Assembly: GCA_026004195.1 (NCBI GenBank)
Contig: BPIQ01000001.1
Span: 903,871-967,870 of the forward strand
DNA from: Candidatus Binatia bacterium
Lineage (GTDB): Bacteria; Desulfobacterota; Binatia; HRBIN30; BPIQ01
Direction of reading: 5' to 3'
DNA length: 64,000 nt
Shown here in pieces: positions 36,127-44,761 of this stretch. Below the pieces are notes generated by a model. The model made no database searches, was not told the origin of the DNA, and worked only from the letters and a program-made list of their open reading frames with translations. Both the position numbers and the translations under genes were made by a program. The first letter of the stretch is position 1. Each line of letters opens with the position of its first letter.

Positions 36127-39100
36127 TCAAGGCAAAGCCCGCACAGCGTCGACGAGCTTCGTCGTTTCCACGGGAGCTTTTTTTCGGGAGCGGATCTCTT
36201 CGTAGGGCCCGCAAACAGGCCGGAACTCGCAGAAGTCGCACGCCCCTTCGCGCGGGTAGGGAAAGAGCTGTCCCTTTTCCAGCACGTCTTCGACCGTCCG
36301 AAGAACGCGCAGGCCCGTCCTCCTCGCGTCCTCGTCGAGCGGGACGACGACCTCGGAGAACCCGCCTGCCGTCGTGCAGAAAAAGAGTCTCCCGGCCCTC
36401 ACCTTCTTCCCGGTGAGCGCCTCGACGGCAAGCCCGTAGAGCACCGGCTGCAGGATTTCTCCCCCGCCCACCACCACACCGTTCGCGAGGCGGTTTTTTC
36501 CGGTCTTGTGGTCCGTGACGCGGAGGTAGCCCTTCTCCAGATGCTCTTCGACGAGGTCGACCGAGCCGCGGAGCCGAAACCGCCGCCCGATCACCACGGG
36601 GTCGGAAATGCTCCCGCGGTCGCGCCCGTCGAGCCGGGAAAGCCCGAAGCCGAGTTCGAAGTATCGAGGGACCCACTCGGCGCCGCTTTCCGCCAGGTGT
36701 CGCAGCCAGAGGCGGAGCTCCCCTCGCAAAAGGTCCATCTCGTCTTCCCACACGCGGGAGATCCGGGGCACGAGCTCCTCGCGGTATTCCTTCGATCTTT
36801 GCTCGAAAACCCGGAGCAGAAGTTCTTCGGCTCGCCGGAGTCGGTCCGGTCGCAGGGGCAGGAGCTTCCCCCGTCGCAACTCCTCGAGCGTCCGTGCCTG
36901 CACGTCGTGGAAAAGACGGCCACGCGTGAGGGGATCCAGCCACTCGAGCGGCTCGGGCTCCTCGCGAGGTTCGAGGCCGAGAATGGCTCCCAGATAGAAC
37001 TGGTAGGGACAGACCGAAAACCGCTGGAGGGCCGAGACCGAGTAAGGCCGCCGACTCGGCCGGTGGGTGGCAAGGGCTTCGGCGGCAGGTCCTTCCCGCA
37101 CCCAGAGGCCGTCCTGCTGCCGCCATCGCTCCGACCACCGCTTCCACCGGGCGCGGAGCGAGCGCCCGAGATGCTCGTTCAGCTCGAAAAGATACCGGGC
37201 GCGGCCCCGCGTCTTTTTCACGTCTCGGCTGCGGAGCAGGACGGCAAGAACCGCGAGGTCGTGCTCGAGGGCGTCGATGGCTTTTTCGGGGTCCTTCGGA
37301 GCCGGCCAACCGAGCCGCGTCTCGCCCCGGGACGCGGCTTCCTTTTCGAGTGTGTGGGGTTCGGGCACGCGACCCGTGGCGGCGCGCACGACGTCGAGGC
37401 CGTAGAAGGAAGTCACCCGGGGGCGCGCTTCGACGACATCCGTACGCGGGTAAGACAGAACGACTCGCTCTTCCGCGGCTCCCACCGCCAGCCGCAGCCG
37501 CAGCCGTTCCTCGTGCGCCCGGTCGTCCTGCACGCGAAGGTCGCGCGAGAGACCCTTCCGGTACCCGTCCAGAAGAAGCGGGTCTTCGCGCGGCCTCTCC
37601 GGAAACATACGCTCGGCGAGTCCCGGAACGAAGACGACGGTAAAACTTCGTGCCCGAGCTTCTTCGATGGGTGCCACGAAGACCCGGCCGTACCGGGTCG
37701 CGGGTGGTTCCTCCCCGATCGAGCGCAGGAAAGGCGCGAGCACCGACGCGACTTCGTCCAGCGTAACGGGCCCGACCTCGGCCATGGGGCGGAGGTCCGC
37801 GAGGGTCGCGAGGATGCGCTCGGGCGATCGCAGGACCCGCGGTGCCAGGCCGGAAAGGAATTCGATCCAGAAACCCCAGGATGCCGCCGGGGGAAGCTTT
37901 TCGAGCTCGTCGAGCAAAGGGAAGAGAAAACGGCGCAGACGACCCAGGCTTTTCGCCCTGCGCGCGAGAGAAGAACGCCTCGGCGAATCCGCCTCCTCTT
38001 TTTCGAGCTCGGTTTTCTTCTTCTCGATTTCCGCGGCAAGGCCGTCGAGTCTTTCGCGCCACCGTCGCGTCCCGGCCACCACGGCGGCCTCGGTCACGAA
38101 TTGCTCCCACCGCCACCAGGAAACCCCCTCCTCGCGGTCGGTCGTGCCCTCCTCGCGCAGCGCCGCGGGGGGCGACACGGCGGCAGACGGCGAAAGCTCT
38201 TCGTCACGAGGAGGCTGCCAGAGGTCGGCCGCGTCCGGGATGTCGGACGGTACCTGCGCGAAAGAAAGGTACTCGGCAAAGCGAGCGGCGGAGAAGTTCT
38301 CGGTCACGAAAGAGAGGAAGGCAAGGAAAGCCCGGCCCGCGGGGTCGGGGCGCGTCGTGCCACGGGCGAAGTAAGCCGGAATCCCCGCCCGCGCGAGTGC
38401 CGTGGAAAGAAGGGGGACGTACGTCGCTGGCGAGCGCAAGAGAACGGCCATGCGATCGAGGGGGACTCCCCTTCGCGTCTCTTCGAGAATCCTGCGCGCG
38501 ATTTCCGTGCACTCCCGCCCCTCCCCGGGTGCGGAGAAAAAGGAAACCGTTTCGTCCGGTTCCGCTTCCGGCGGCGAGGAGGCCGAAAAAAGGAAGACGC
38601 GAAGCCGGTCGAGGGAGCTTCGGGGCGGGATTGTCGTGCGCTCGGGAGGAGGCCAGGCCGGTGCGAGGCGTGCAAGCGTCGCGGTATCGGCCTCGGCGAG
38701 AGCGAAAAACGCGCGCGACGCACGCTCGCAGAGTCGCTCGACGAACTCGGCCTCTCGGGCACTCCGAATCGGGACGTCGAGGAAGAGTTTCGCCGCGCGT
38801 GCCACGCCATCGAACTCGGGCCGGTCGAGGGCATGCGAGGCCGAGACGAAAAGCTCGGCACGGTCGGCGAGCCTTCCGTCACGAAGGCAGCGTTCGTACG
38901 TGCCCAGGAGCCGCAGGAGGTCCCGGAGGGGCGGCCGATCGTGTTTTCCGGGGCTCCGTGCGATGCCGGCCAGGCGGAGCTCCTCGAGGGTTCGCGCCAG
39001 CGCGCGGGGAAAACCGGGGAGGTCGACGACCGGCTCGAAGTAGGCGAGCCCGCGACTCTTCCGGGCTTCGAACGCCGCCCGTGCGGCCACGGCTGCAAGC

Positions 39101-39366
39101 CCGACCGAGCCGATCGGCGCGAGTGCCTCTTCGGCGAACTCGTGCGCTGCAAGACGAGCAGCGAGCTGCAGGACCGTGGTGCGGTGCACGGAAAAGACGG
39201 CCCCATGCTTTGCCGCGAAAGAGCGCACGAAATCGTCGGCCGCTTCGCGCGCCGGGGCCAGCACGAAAACCTCCTCCGCGGGGCTGCATTCCCGGAGGAA
39301 CGCCGCGGCCGCTTCGAGGCGCTCGCGCGCGGACGTGGAAAGGAAGACCCTCCGTCCCGACTCCAT
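36127..39366 (-). CDS. addB: AddB-like PD-(D/E)XK nuclease with iron-sulphur site
   Basis: A 1,079-residue protein with a degenerate helicase N-terminus (VFVLAPAREAADDF, no Walker A Lys) and VVFVPGLAERMFPERPREDP in the middle. The C-terminal nuclease domain has RVTDHKTGKNRLANG and the four Cys of an AddB-type cluster: one in FSVCPYQFYLG and three in CDFCEFRPVCG. Its length fits the family. ATG 39366 precedes conserved sequence directly; a longer frame continues into the repeat array and is not coding. It is co-transcribed with addA. Confidence 0.85.
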   Translation of the reverse strand: MESGRRVFLSTSARERLEAAAAFLRECSPAEEVFVLAPAREAADDFVRSFAAKHGAVFSVHRTTVLQLAARLAAHEFAEEALAPIGSVGLAAVAARAAFEARKSRGLAYFEPVVDLPGFPRALARTLEELRLAGIARSPGKHDRPPLRDLLRLLGTYERCLRDGRLADRAELFVSASHALDRPEFDGVARAAKLFLDVPIRSAREAEFVERLCERASRAFFALAEADTATLARLAPAWPPPERTTIPPRSSLDRLRVFLFSASSPPEAEPDETVSFFSAPGEGRECTEIARRILEETRRGVPLDRMAVLLRSPATYVPLLSTALARAGIPAYFARGTTRPDPAGRAFLAFLSFVTENFSAARFAEYLSFAQVPSDIPDAADLWQPPRDEELSPSAAVSPPAALREEGTTDREEGVSWWRWEQFVTEAAVVAGTRRWRERLDGLAAEIEKKKTELEKEEADSPRRSSLARRAKSLGRLRRFLFPLLDELEKLPPAASWGFWIEFLSGLAPRVLRSPERILATLADLRPMAEVGPVTLDEVASVLAPFLRSIGEEPPATRYGRVFVAPIEEARARSFTVVFVPGLAERMFPERPREDPLLLDGYRKGLSRDLRVQDDRAHEERLRLRLAVGAAEERVVLSYPRTDVVEARPRVTSFYGLDVVRAATGRVPEPHTLEKEAASRGETRLGWPAPKDPEKAIDALEHDLAVLAVLLRSRDVKKTRGRARYLFELNEHLGRSLRARWKRWSERWRQQDGLWVREGPAAEALATHRPSRRPYSVSALQRFSVCPYQFYLGAILGLEPREEPEPLEWLDPLTRGRLFHDVQARTLEELRRGKLLPLRPDRLRRAEELLLRVFEQRSKEYREELVPRISRVWEDEMDLLRGELRLWLRHLAESGAEWVPRYFELGFGLSRLDGRDRGSISDPVVIGRRFRLRGSVDLVEEHLEKGYLRVTDHKTGKNRLANGVVVGGGEILQPVLYGLAVEALTGKKVRAGRLFFCTTAGGFSEVVVPLDEDARRTGLRVLRTVEDVLEKGQLFPYPREGACDFCEFRPVCGPYEEIRSRKKAPVETTKLVDAVRALP

Positions 39367-39404
39367 GCCTTCTCGGCGGAGTTGGTTATCAAAAAACGCC
39401 GGCT

Positions 39405-39950
39405 CGTTCACGGCGCGCCCGTGGCCACGCGCCGAGGGACGCGCTCCGTCGCGTCCGGCGGAGGGGCGCGCTCCGTCGCGTCCGGGGGGGGGTGGATCGA
39501 CGCGGCCGTTCCGCGTCCCAGGATCGGCGTGCCCGACATCGACGACCGCGGCCACGCGGAGGGACGCGCTCCGTCGCGTCCGGGGCGGGGCGAGGCGAAT
39601 GTGCGCACGCGCTGCATCCGAGGATGGCCGGCGGCATTTCCGACCACGGCCACGACAGAGCGTGGCCCTCCGAATCCACGCCCGACGCATCGTATTCGTG
39701 CCGGAGGGACGCGCTCCGTCGCGTCCGGGGGCGGGGGCGAACGTGTCCGTCTCGTTTGCAACGACGCGCGGTGTGCGATGCGCGGACGCGAACCCTGCCG
39801 GAGGGACGCGCTCCGTCGCGTCCGGGGTGGGGCGGTGGACGTGCTCGTCGCCTTCGCAATGCCGCGCGGCGTCCGGTGACCCGACCCGCACGCGGAGGGA
39901 CGCGCTCCGTCGCGTCCGGGGCGGGGGGATCGACGCGGACGCTCGCATTC
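39405..39950. repeat. hairpin-repeat array, cluster 4
   Basis: About 0.55 kb upstream of addB with six or more type A hairpins (two in tandem near 39436-39484, others near 39559, 39704, 39801 and 39897) and one type B near 39648. Linkers again include GTCTCGTTTGCAACGACGCG-like sequence. The nearest hairpin lies some 70 bases from the addB start, so it would be transcribed only if the promoter is upstream of the array. No gene is seen from here to tRNA-Lys. Confidence 0.85.
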
Positions 39951-40135
39951 TTTGAGCATCGACTTCCTTGCCATGGGTGAACGTGGCGACCCGGAGGAAC
40001 GGCAACCCGCGCCGAGGCTGCAACCGTCGGCGGCGGGCACGGGACGATTCCACCGGAGAAACGCCGACGAGCGTAGACGCCCGCGGACCTGGCATCGCTT
40101 CCGGCAATTCGCTAATACTTGGCGGGGAAAGCTTT

Positions 40136-40209
40136 GGGCCGCTAGCTCAGTTGGCTAGAGCAGCTGACTCTTAATCAGCGGGTCCGGGGTTCGAATCCCT
40201 GGCGGCCCA
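40136..40209 (+). tRNA. tRNA-Lys (CTT)
   Basis: A 74-base cloverleaf: acceptor GGGCCGC/GCGGCCC with A discriminator, D-arm GCTC...GAGC, anticodon stem GCTGA/TCAGC around CTCTTAA (anticodon CTT), T-arm CGGGGTTCGAATCCCTG. CCA is not encoded. It marks the left edge of a stretch of atypical and broken genes. Confidence 0.95.
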
Positions 40210-40215
40210 CTTCCT

Positions 40216-40246
40216 CTCGCTCGAAACCGAGCGAGTTACCGTTTTT
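40216..40246 (+). terminator. intrinsic terminator of tRNA-Lys
   Basis: CTCGCTCG pairs with CGAGCGAG (8 pairs) around an AAAC loop at 40216-40235, followed by TTACCGTTTTT. It is placed seven bases after the tRNA end. Confidence 0.7.
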
Positions 40247-40573
40247 CGATCGCGCTGAATCACGCACCGGGCGAAAGGCACGCCGGCTCGGCCTTTCTGA
40301 CGCCGACCGTGGGCGGAAAGTACCGAACCCGCGTGCTCATGCCCGCGTTGCCGGGCGTGTGCGACTCCTGGGAGTAACATGCCTCAAGATGGATGGGCGG
40401 TTTATCCGCACCACGATCGACCTTGTGGCAATGTCGTTCGCTACGTCCCGGATCGAGCTTGCGCTCCGGCGCGAGCGACACCATGATCTCGGATCGGGGC
40501 GCGATGCTCCTCGAGGGTCGGTGGCGCGCTTGCGCTGCCGATATGGGCTGCCGAGATTGCGTCACGGTTTTAT

Positions 40574-40603
40574 TTGACTTCACCGGACCGCTCGGACTAA
40601 AGG
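40574..40603 (+). promoter_or_regulatory. possible sigma-70 promoter of esterase gene
   Basis: TTGACT at 40574-40579 and TAAAGG at 40598-40603 are separated by 18 bases, about 23 bases before the ATG at 40626. The -10 match is poor. The rest of the 380-base stretch from 40247 to 40625 contains no ORF or motif I can support. Confidence 0.3.
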
Positions 40604-40625
40604 GCGCCGCTGAAGTGCCCAAGGA

Positions 40626-42584
40626 ATGACGGAGCCTAGGGCCGCCTGCCGCCAGCGCTCGACAGGGCTGTGCATCGCATTCGCGCTTCTCCTGCCGATC
40701 GAGGGTGTGATTCTGAGTTCGCTCACCGCGTCTTCGAGCGCGGAGGAGCCTCTATGCCCCGTCGCATCCTCCTGCTTGGCGGGAGTAGAGTTCACGACGC
40801 CTGGCGACGTCGACTGCGACGGGGAGGTGTCGAGCCTCGATCTCGAGCTGCTGATCGGTACGCTCTTCTGCGACGCTTGCCCCGACTGCCGGGGAAAGGA
40901 CGCGAACGAGGATGGCAGGGTGTCGGCGGCGGATCTCACGGCCCTGGCGCAACCGGGGCCGCCCAACGACTGCGCCCACCCTTACTGGAACGACACGTTG
41001 CGGTGCCGGGATCTCCTCCTGACCGGGTCGGCTGATCCCCCCCAGCCGAACCTCACGGATCGCCCCGCCAGGATGGCGGACCTCAAGGAGTACACGCGCG
41101 TCTTCCTCCCTCACCGGACCCTGCGTTGCCTGGACGGCACGCGTCCACTCCTCTATGTCGCCAAGGCCGTCTGCACGAATCCGATGGGGTGTCCGGGGCC
41201 GGGCGGCGGCCCGTATGGCGCCCCGATCGAATCGGATGACTGGCTCATCTCGTTCCAGGGCGGCGGCGCCTGCCACGCCTTCGATTCCGACGGCGACGGC
41301 AACGTGGACGACGGCCGCCTCTGCACCACGTTCTATCCCGGTGAAAAGAGGGAGATGAGTTCGGCGTTTGACGCTCCGATGGAGAACCTCGGGACGGTCG
41401 TGGCAGGAACATCGGGTGGCATCCTGAGCCGCGACCCCGGCTTCAACCCGGTGTTCGCCGCCTACAACAGCGTGCGTGTCGAGAAGTGCAGCTACGACCG
41501 GTACAACGGACGTTCCACGCACCCCAACGTCAAAGGCGAGCTCGGTGGCACTGGATTCAACTACACGCTGTTCAACCACGGCCAGCGGATCGCCGAGGCC
41601 GCGATCCGGGAGCTGATGAACGGTATCACCTACACTACCTGGGGCGACCCCAACGGAGATGGCGTGATCGACGACGTGCAACAAAGCCTGCCGCGTCTTT
41701 CCAATGCCCGGCGAGTCCTGTTTACGGGGCACTCCGGGGCAGCGCATGGGCTGCGGCATAACATCGACCGCCTGGCGGGGATGGTGCGGAGAGGCCGCGA
41801 GGTCGACGTGCGCGTACTGTTTGACGAGAACTTCCTGCCGTCGATCGAAGGCGAGGCCGCCCACAACGGGCTCGGCGGGGATGCGTACACGGACCAGTGG
41901 AATGGCTTCTCCACGGCAGCCGTGCCCGCCGGCGTCGTGTTCGCCTACAACGGCGAGCTCTACCATCGCGACAGCCTGAACGCTGCCCAACTGACGAGCT
42001 GGAACACCGCCTTGGACGACTCCTGCTGGGCCACCCACCCGCCCGCCACGCGCTGGAAGTGCCGCGATCGCCAGCACGTGCTCTTCAACCACATCTCCAC
42101 GCCGATGTTCATCCGCGAGGACTTCGCGGACCCCAATTCCGAGCACAACGACGCTCCCAACGGCCACCCCATCCCCTGGGCGCTACTGCCGGGGTGCACC
42201 TACCCGCAGGTCGGGCATCCAGCGTTCCTGTTTTGCCAGGCGCGCTTTGACCTGGCGCAGTTCAGCGATCGGCTGACGAGCCTGGCCACGACGCTGCTCG
42301 ACGACATCAGGTCGCGGTCGGAAATCGCCCAGTTCGTGGATACCAGCCTCGGTATGCCGGGCCACGCGGCCTCGGTTTTCCTGTGGATGCCGAGATGCGG
42401 GGTTCATGAAGGAGCCTATTCGCACAAACAGTTCTTCGCCACCCTCATCGACTACTTGGGCAGCTCCACCTCGATGCACGACGCACTCGTGACTTTTCTC
42501 AGCGCGCCAAGGCTCGACAGCGCCGACTGGCGCATTGACGGGACGGTGTTCGGCAGGACGATGGCCAGCCACTGCCCGCCCTAG
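40626..42584 (+). CDS. secreted pectinacetylesterase-like protein with dockerin-like repeats
   Basis: A 652-residue exported protein. A signal segment (GLCIAFALLLPIEGVILSS) is followed by two calcium-loop-like dockerin halves (DVDCDGEVSSLDLELLIG and DANEDGRVSAADLTAL). The catalytic domain resembles pectinacetylesterase/Notum: WLISFQGGGACHAFDSD near the start, nucleophile elbow FTGHSGAAHGLRHN and a late WMPRCGVHEGAYSH. Many Cys suggest disulphides. Codon choice looks more mixed than in neighbours, which fits transfer. Deacetylation of a polysaccharide is the best guess. Confidence 0.7.
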   Translation: MTEPRAACRQRSTGLCIAFALLLPIEGVILSSLTASSSAEEPLCPVASSCLAGVEFTTPGDVDCDGEVSSLDLELLIGTLFCDACPDCRGKDANEDGRVSAADLTALAQPGPPNDCAHPYWNDTLRCRDLLLTGSADPPQPNLTDRPARMADLKEYTRVFLPHRTLRCLDGTRPLLYVAKAVCTNPMGCPGPGGGPYGAPIESDDWLISFQGGGACHAFDSDGDGNVDDGRLCTTFYPGEKREMSSAFDAPMENLGTVVAGTSGGILSRDPGFNPVFAAYNSVRVEKCSYDRYNGRSTHPNVKGELGGTGFNYTLFNHGQRIAEAAIRELMNGITYTTWGDPNGDGVIDDVQQSLPRLSNARRVLFTGHSGAAHGLRHNIDRLAGMVRRGREVDVRVLFDENFLPSIEGEAAHNGLGGDAYTDQWNGFSTAAVPAGVVFAYNGELYHRDSLNAAQLTSWNTALDDSCWATHPPATRWKCRDRQHVLFNHISTPMFIREDFADPNSEHNDAPNGHPIPWALLPGCTYPQVGHPAFLFCQARFDLAQFSDRLTSLATTLLDDIRSRSEIAQFVDTSLGMPGHAASVFLWMPRCGVHEGAYSHKQFFATLIDYLGSSTSMHDALVTFLSAPRLDSADWRIDGTVFGRTMASHCPP

Positions 42585-42746
42585 ACGCTGACCCCGAGAG
42601 AGGAGCAAGTCCTCCGAATGAGGTTCGGGATCGGCGAAGAGAAATGTTACACGTTGGCCGAGGTCGGTGAGCGCTTTTCGATCACCGGGGAGCGAGTCCG
42701 CCAGATCCAAGTAAAGGCCTTGCGCAAGCTACGCCACCACCCGTAG
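42585..42746 (+). pseudogene. sigma-70 (RpoD) region 4 fragment
   Basis: Directly after the esterase TAG, in the same frame, the sequence encodes [20 protein letters not shown], then [20 protein letters not shown] and [11 protein letters not shown] before TAG. This is region 4.1-4.2 of a primary sigma factor, including the -35-recognition helix-turn-helix. Regions 1-3 are missing. An ATG at 42618 could start a 42-residue peptide. It is most simply a relic left by recombination; readthrough of the esterase stop would fuse the two. Confidence 0.8.
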
Positions 42747-42884
42747 CACCGGAGCAGGCCGATGATCCCGCACGGCAGAAAAGCGGGTGATCGTGATTCC
42801 CGTAAGAATTCCCGCTGAGCAAGTGTAGGAGGACGGTATCGGGTCGGCCCGGGATCGATGCCGCTCGGAGCCGGCACGTGCGTT

Positions 42885-43022
42885 GCCCCACCCCCGGGCG
42901 CGACGGAGCGCGCCCCTCCGGCACCTGCGCGTGTAACGCGTGCGCGTCTGCGTCACGCTTGGAATCCGCAATCGGAGGGCCACGCTCTGTCGTGGCCGCG
43001 CTCGTCGATGGTAGGGACGTCG
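42885..43022. repeat. hairpin repeats inside a broken HEPN gene, cluster 5
   Basis: Two hairpins: 42896-42915 has stem GGGCGCG/CGCGCCC with loop ACGGAG (a compensated variant of type A), and 42978-42997 is type B in inverted orientation (GGCCACG-CTCTGT-CGTGGCC). They are followed by linker GATGGTAGGGACGTC, also found near other copies. The repeat abuts the point where HEPN similarity stops. Confidence 0.8.
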
Positions 43023-43133
43023 GAAGCAGGCGATGTGGTACCCACCGCGCGCCGCGAGGTCCTGGGCCCAACGCAAGTCCTCCCCAGCCTGCTCGAGCCA
43101 GCGTCGACCTTCCTCAGACGGGGCCTTTCTCAT
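43023..43133 (-). pseudogene. truncated HEPN-domain protein
   Basis: Starting at ATG 43133 the frame encodes 37 residues of a HEPN N-terminus, including RRWLEQAGEDLRWAQDLA and GGYHIACF, the classic first helix. It overlaps the nucleotidyltransferase end by 20 bases, the normal arrangement of a HEPN-MNT pair. At 43022 it runs into repeat DNA (RRPYHRRARPRQSVAL), losing the R-x4-6-H active site region. The frame stays open to 42729 but is not HEPN-like there. Confidence 0.68.
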
Positions 43134-43467
43134 ACAGCACCACTTCGTCGCGCAACATCGTGCGGAAAAAGGGCCTTTCCGCGAGCGAACGGAGCTCCTC
43201 CGGCGTATAAGAGAAAATGTCGGCGTCGACGGGGAGTGCGAGCCGGCCGTAGAGAAAGCCAAGCCGCTCGAGAAAGGGCATTTCCGTCCGCATGACGACG
43301 AGAAGGTCCAAATCGGTGAGAAGATCCCGCTTCCCCCGCGCGTAGGAACCGAAGACCGAAACTCTCTCCACCTCTTCGATCGAAGAGAGAATGCGGATCG
43401 ATTCCGCGAGGGCCGCCTCGAGCTCGCGAACGTAAGCAGCCCTCTTTTCGGCCAGGTCCTGCGGCAC
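43114..43467 (-). CDS. minimal nucleotidyltransferase (MNT-type antitoxin)
   Basis: A 117-residue protein with the nucleotidyltransferase signature VFGSYARGKRDLLTDLDLLVV (GSxxRG...DxD) near residues 38-58. In HEPN-MNT systems this partner modifies and silences the HEPN ribonuclease. Its gene is intact while the overlapping HEPN gene is broken, consistent with loss of the toxin. ATG 43467. It could also act on another target. Confidence 0.78.
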   Translation of the reverse strand: MPQDLAEKRAAYVRELEAALAESIRILSSIEEVERVSVFGSYARGKRDLLTDLDLLVVMRTEMPFLERLGFLYGRLALPVDADIFSYTPEELRSLAERPFFRTMLRDEVVLYEKGPV

Positions 43468-43772
43468 GGCCGGAGTTTACAGCCAGCGGTTTTCTTCCAC
43501 AAACCCGAGCCTTCGCGGCCGTTGGAGGGTTCCAGACCCGGGATGGTCCTCGAAACTCTCGTGACCGTCTACAGCGGGAAATTCTCCCTTTCGAACCCGT
43601 CGCTCTTGATCGGAGGCTTGGCCTCGGGATCGACGACGCGACCGAGCGTGCCGCTCCGCGTCGCCAGCGCCAACCGCCTTGCCTTGAGGGCTCGATGAGA
43701 TCGACTCGGAGGGCGACCGGTGGTATCTCCCTCGTCCGCTGGAATCCGGAAGGCAGGGTGCGGAAACACCCG
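43468..43772. other. 305 bases without recognisable gene
   Basis: Nothing with a credible start, ribosome site or family resemblance is seen on either strand. A few short open frames exist but look incidental. This lies inside the run of broken genes and may be decayed coding DNA. Confidence 0.4.
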
Positions 43773-44015
43773 ATGGGACGACGAACCGTTCGAATAGGCA
43801 CGCTGGCTTCCGTGGACCCCCGTCGCCTCTGGCGCAACGAAGCCACCGATTTCACACCTTGGCTGGCGCAGGCGAAAAATCTTTCGCTGCTATCGCGAGC
43901 GCTCGGCCTCGATCTCCGCTTGCAGGACACGGAAAAACCGGTGAGGCGATACCGTCCCTGGATCCTCGAAAAGCTCAACGCAGCAGCGGAGCTGGTGCGC
44001 AAACTTCTGCGCTAG
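43773..44015 (+). pseudogene. N-terminal remnant of DUF4268-type protein
   Basis: An 80-codon frame whose first 55 residues (RIGTLASVDPRRLWRNEA, TDFTPWLAQ, LSRALGLDLRLQDTEKPV) match the start of large DUF4268/restriction-like proteins, which normally run for 300 or more residues. Here it ends in unrelated RRYRPWILEKLNAAAELV and a stop. The family often occurs in defence islands. It is probably truncated and non-functional. Confidence 0.5.
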
Positions 44016-44171
44016 GAAAACGACTTCCGAAGCCGCGACTGCTCGTGCCGGCGGCGCAAGGAATGTAGGTCGCTTTCCTTTTCCCCTCGAGCGCACTACA
44101 CACTCTTGCGGCAGAACCGGTAAAATGAATCTAAGAGAAGCGCACGACGAACATCCTGGGGAGGTCTCGCT

Positions 44172-44378
44172 ATGAGACAAGTGATGTTGTACCGTGGGGA
44201 AGACGGCTACTGGGTCGCGGAGTGCCCTAGCCTGCCTGGCTGCGTGAGCCAGGGAAAGACTAAAGAAGAAGCCATCGCCAACATCAAGGAGGCGATCGCG
44301 GCGTATGTCGCCGCGCTGGAGGAGGACCACCTGCCGGTGCCCCCGGAGCGGTTCGAGGCCATCGTGGTGGCAGTGTGA
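44172..44378 (+). CDS. hicB: HicB-family antitoxin
   Basis: A 68-residue protein with the partial RNase H-like HicB fold: YWVAECPSLPGCVSQGKTKE and EAIANIKEAIAAYVAALEE. It lacks a C-terminal DNA-binding domain, like the short HicB type. The order is hicB then hicA, with a GTGA overlap. The ribosome site is weak (GGGGAGG at a distance of about 13). It would neutralise the HicA mRNA interferase. Confidence 0.85.
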   Translation: MRQVMLYRGEDGYWVAECPSLPGCVSQGKTKEEAIANIKEAIAAYVAALEEDHLPVPPERFEAIVVAV

Positions 44379-44596
44379 CCAAGCTGCCGCGAGTCGCCGG
44401 CAAGGAGTGTGTTCGGGCGCCGGAGCGAGCGGGTTTCTACCGCAAGCGGCAGGCCGGCAGCCACATCGTGATGCGGCGCGACGATCCGTTCGCCCAGGTC
44501 GTCGTTCCTGATCATGACGAGTTGGATCGCGGCACCTTGCGCGCAATCATTCGGCAGGCTGGAATGAGCGTCGAGGAGTTCCTCCGCTTCTTGTGA
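44375..44596 (+). CDS. hicA: HicA-family mRNA interferase toxin
   Basis: A 73-residue double-stranded-RNA-binding-fold toxin. The catalytic His lies in RQAGSHIVMRR, followed by VVVPDHDELDRGTLRAIIRQ and GMSVEEFLRFL, all typical of HicA. It starts at GTG 44375 within the hicB stop, and its own stop overlaps the GTG of the next stub. Both genes of the pair appear intact, so this may be the one working module in this decayed patch. Confidence 0.85.
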   Translation: MTKLPRVAGKECVRAPERAGFYRKRQAGSHIVMRRDDPFAQVVVPDHDELDRGTLRAIIRQAGMSVEEFLRFL

Positions 44597-44694
44597 AGGG
44601 CGAGAGCGCGAGGGCCATTTCCGAGCGCACCTTCGAAGAGACCGTCGAACGCGCGCTTCCGACCTACGGGGCCGGACACTCAGCCACGCGGTGA
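44593..44694 (+). pseudogene. HsdR-like N-terminal stub
   Basis: A 33-codon frame (VKGESARAISERTFEETVER, then ALPTYGAGHSATR) starting at a GTGA overlap with hicA. The segment ISERTFEETVERAL resembles the beginning of type I restriction endonuclease R subunits. It stops after 33 codons with no continuation. It suggests that hicBA once sat upstream of a restriction gene. The match is short. Confidence 0.4.
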
Positions 44695-44761
44695 GGACGG
44701 GGCTGGAGGTCATGTCCCGACCCTACGCGCACGCCCCTCTCCGTGATAAGAGCCCTCGCCG

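Noticed and set aside
39366-40107. N-terminal extension of AddB by 247 residues
   Set aside because: The extension is translated hairpin repeat ([14 protein letters not shown] peptides) and ATG 39366 directly precedes conserved sequence.
40136-42746. Integrative element inserted at tRNA-Lys
   Set aside because: No integrase and no second copy of the tRNA 3' end were found within the window; the island idea rests only on gene content.
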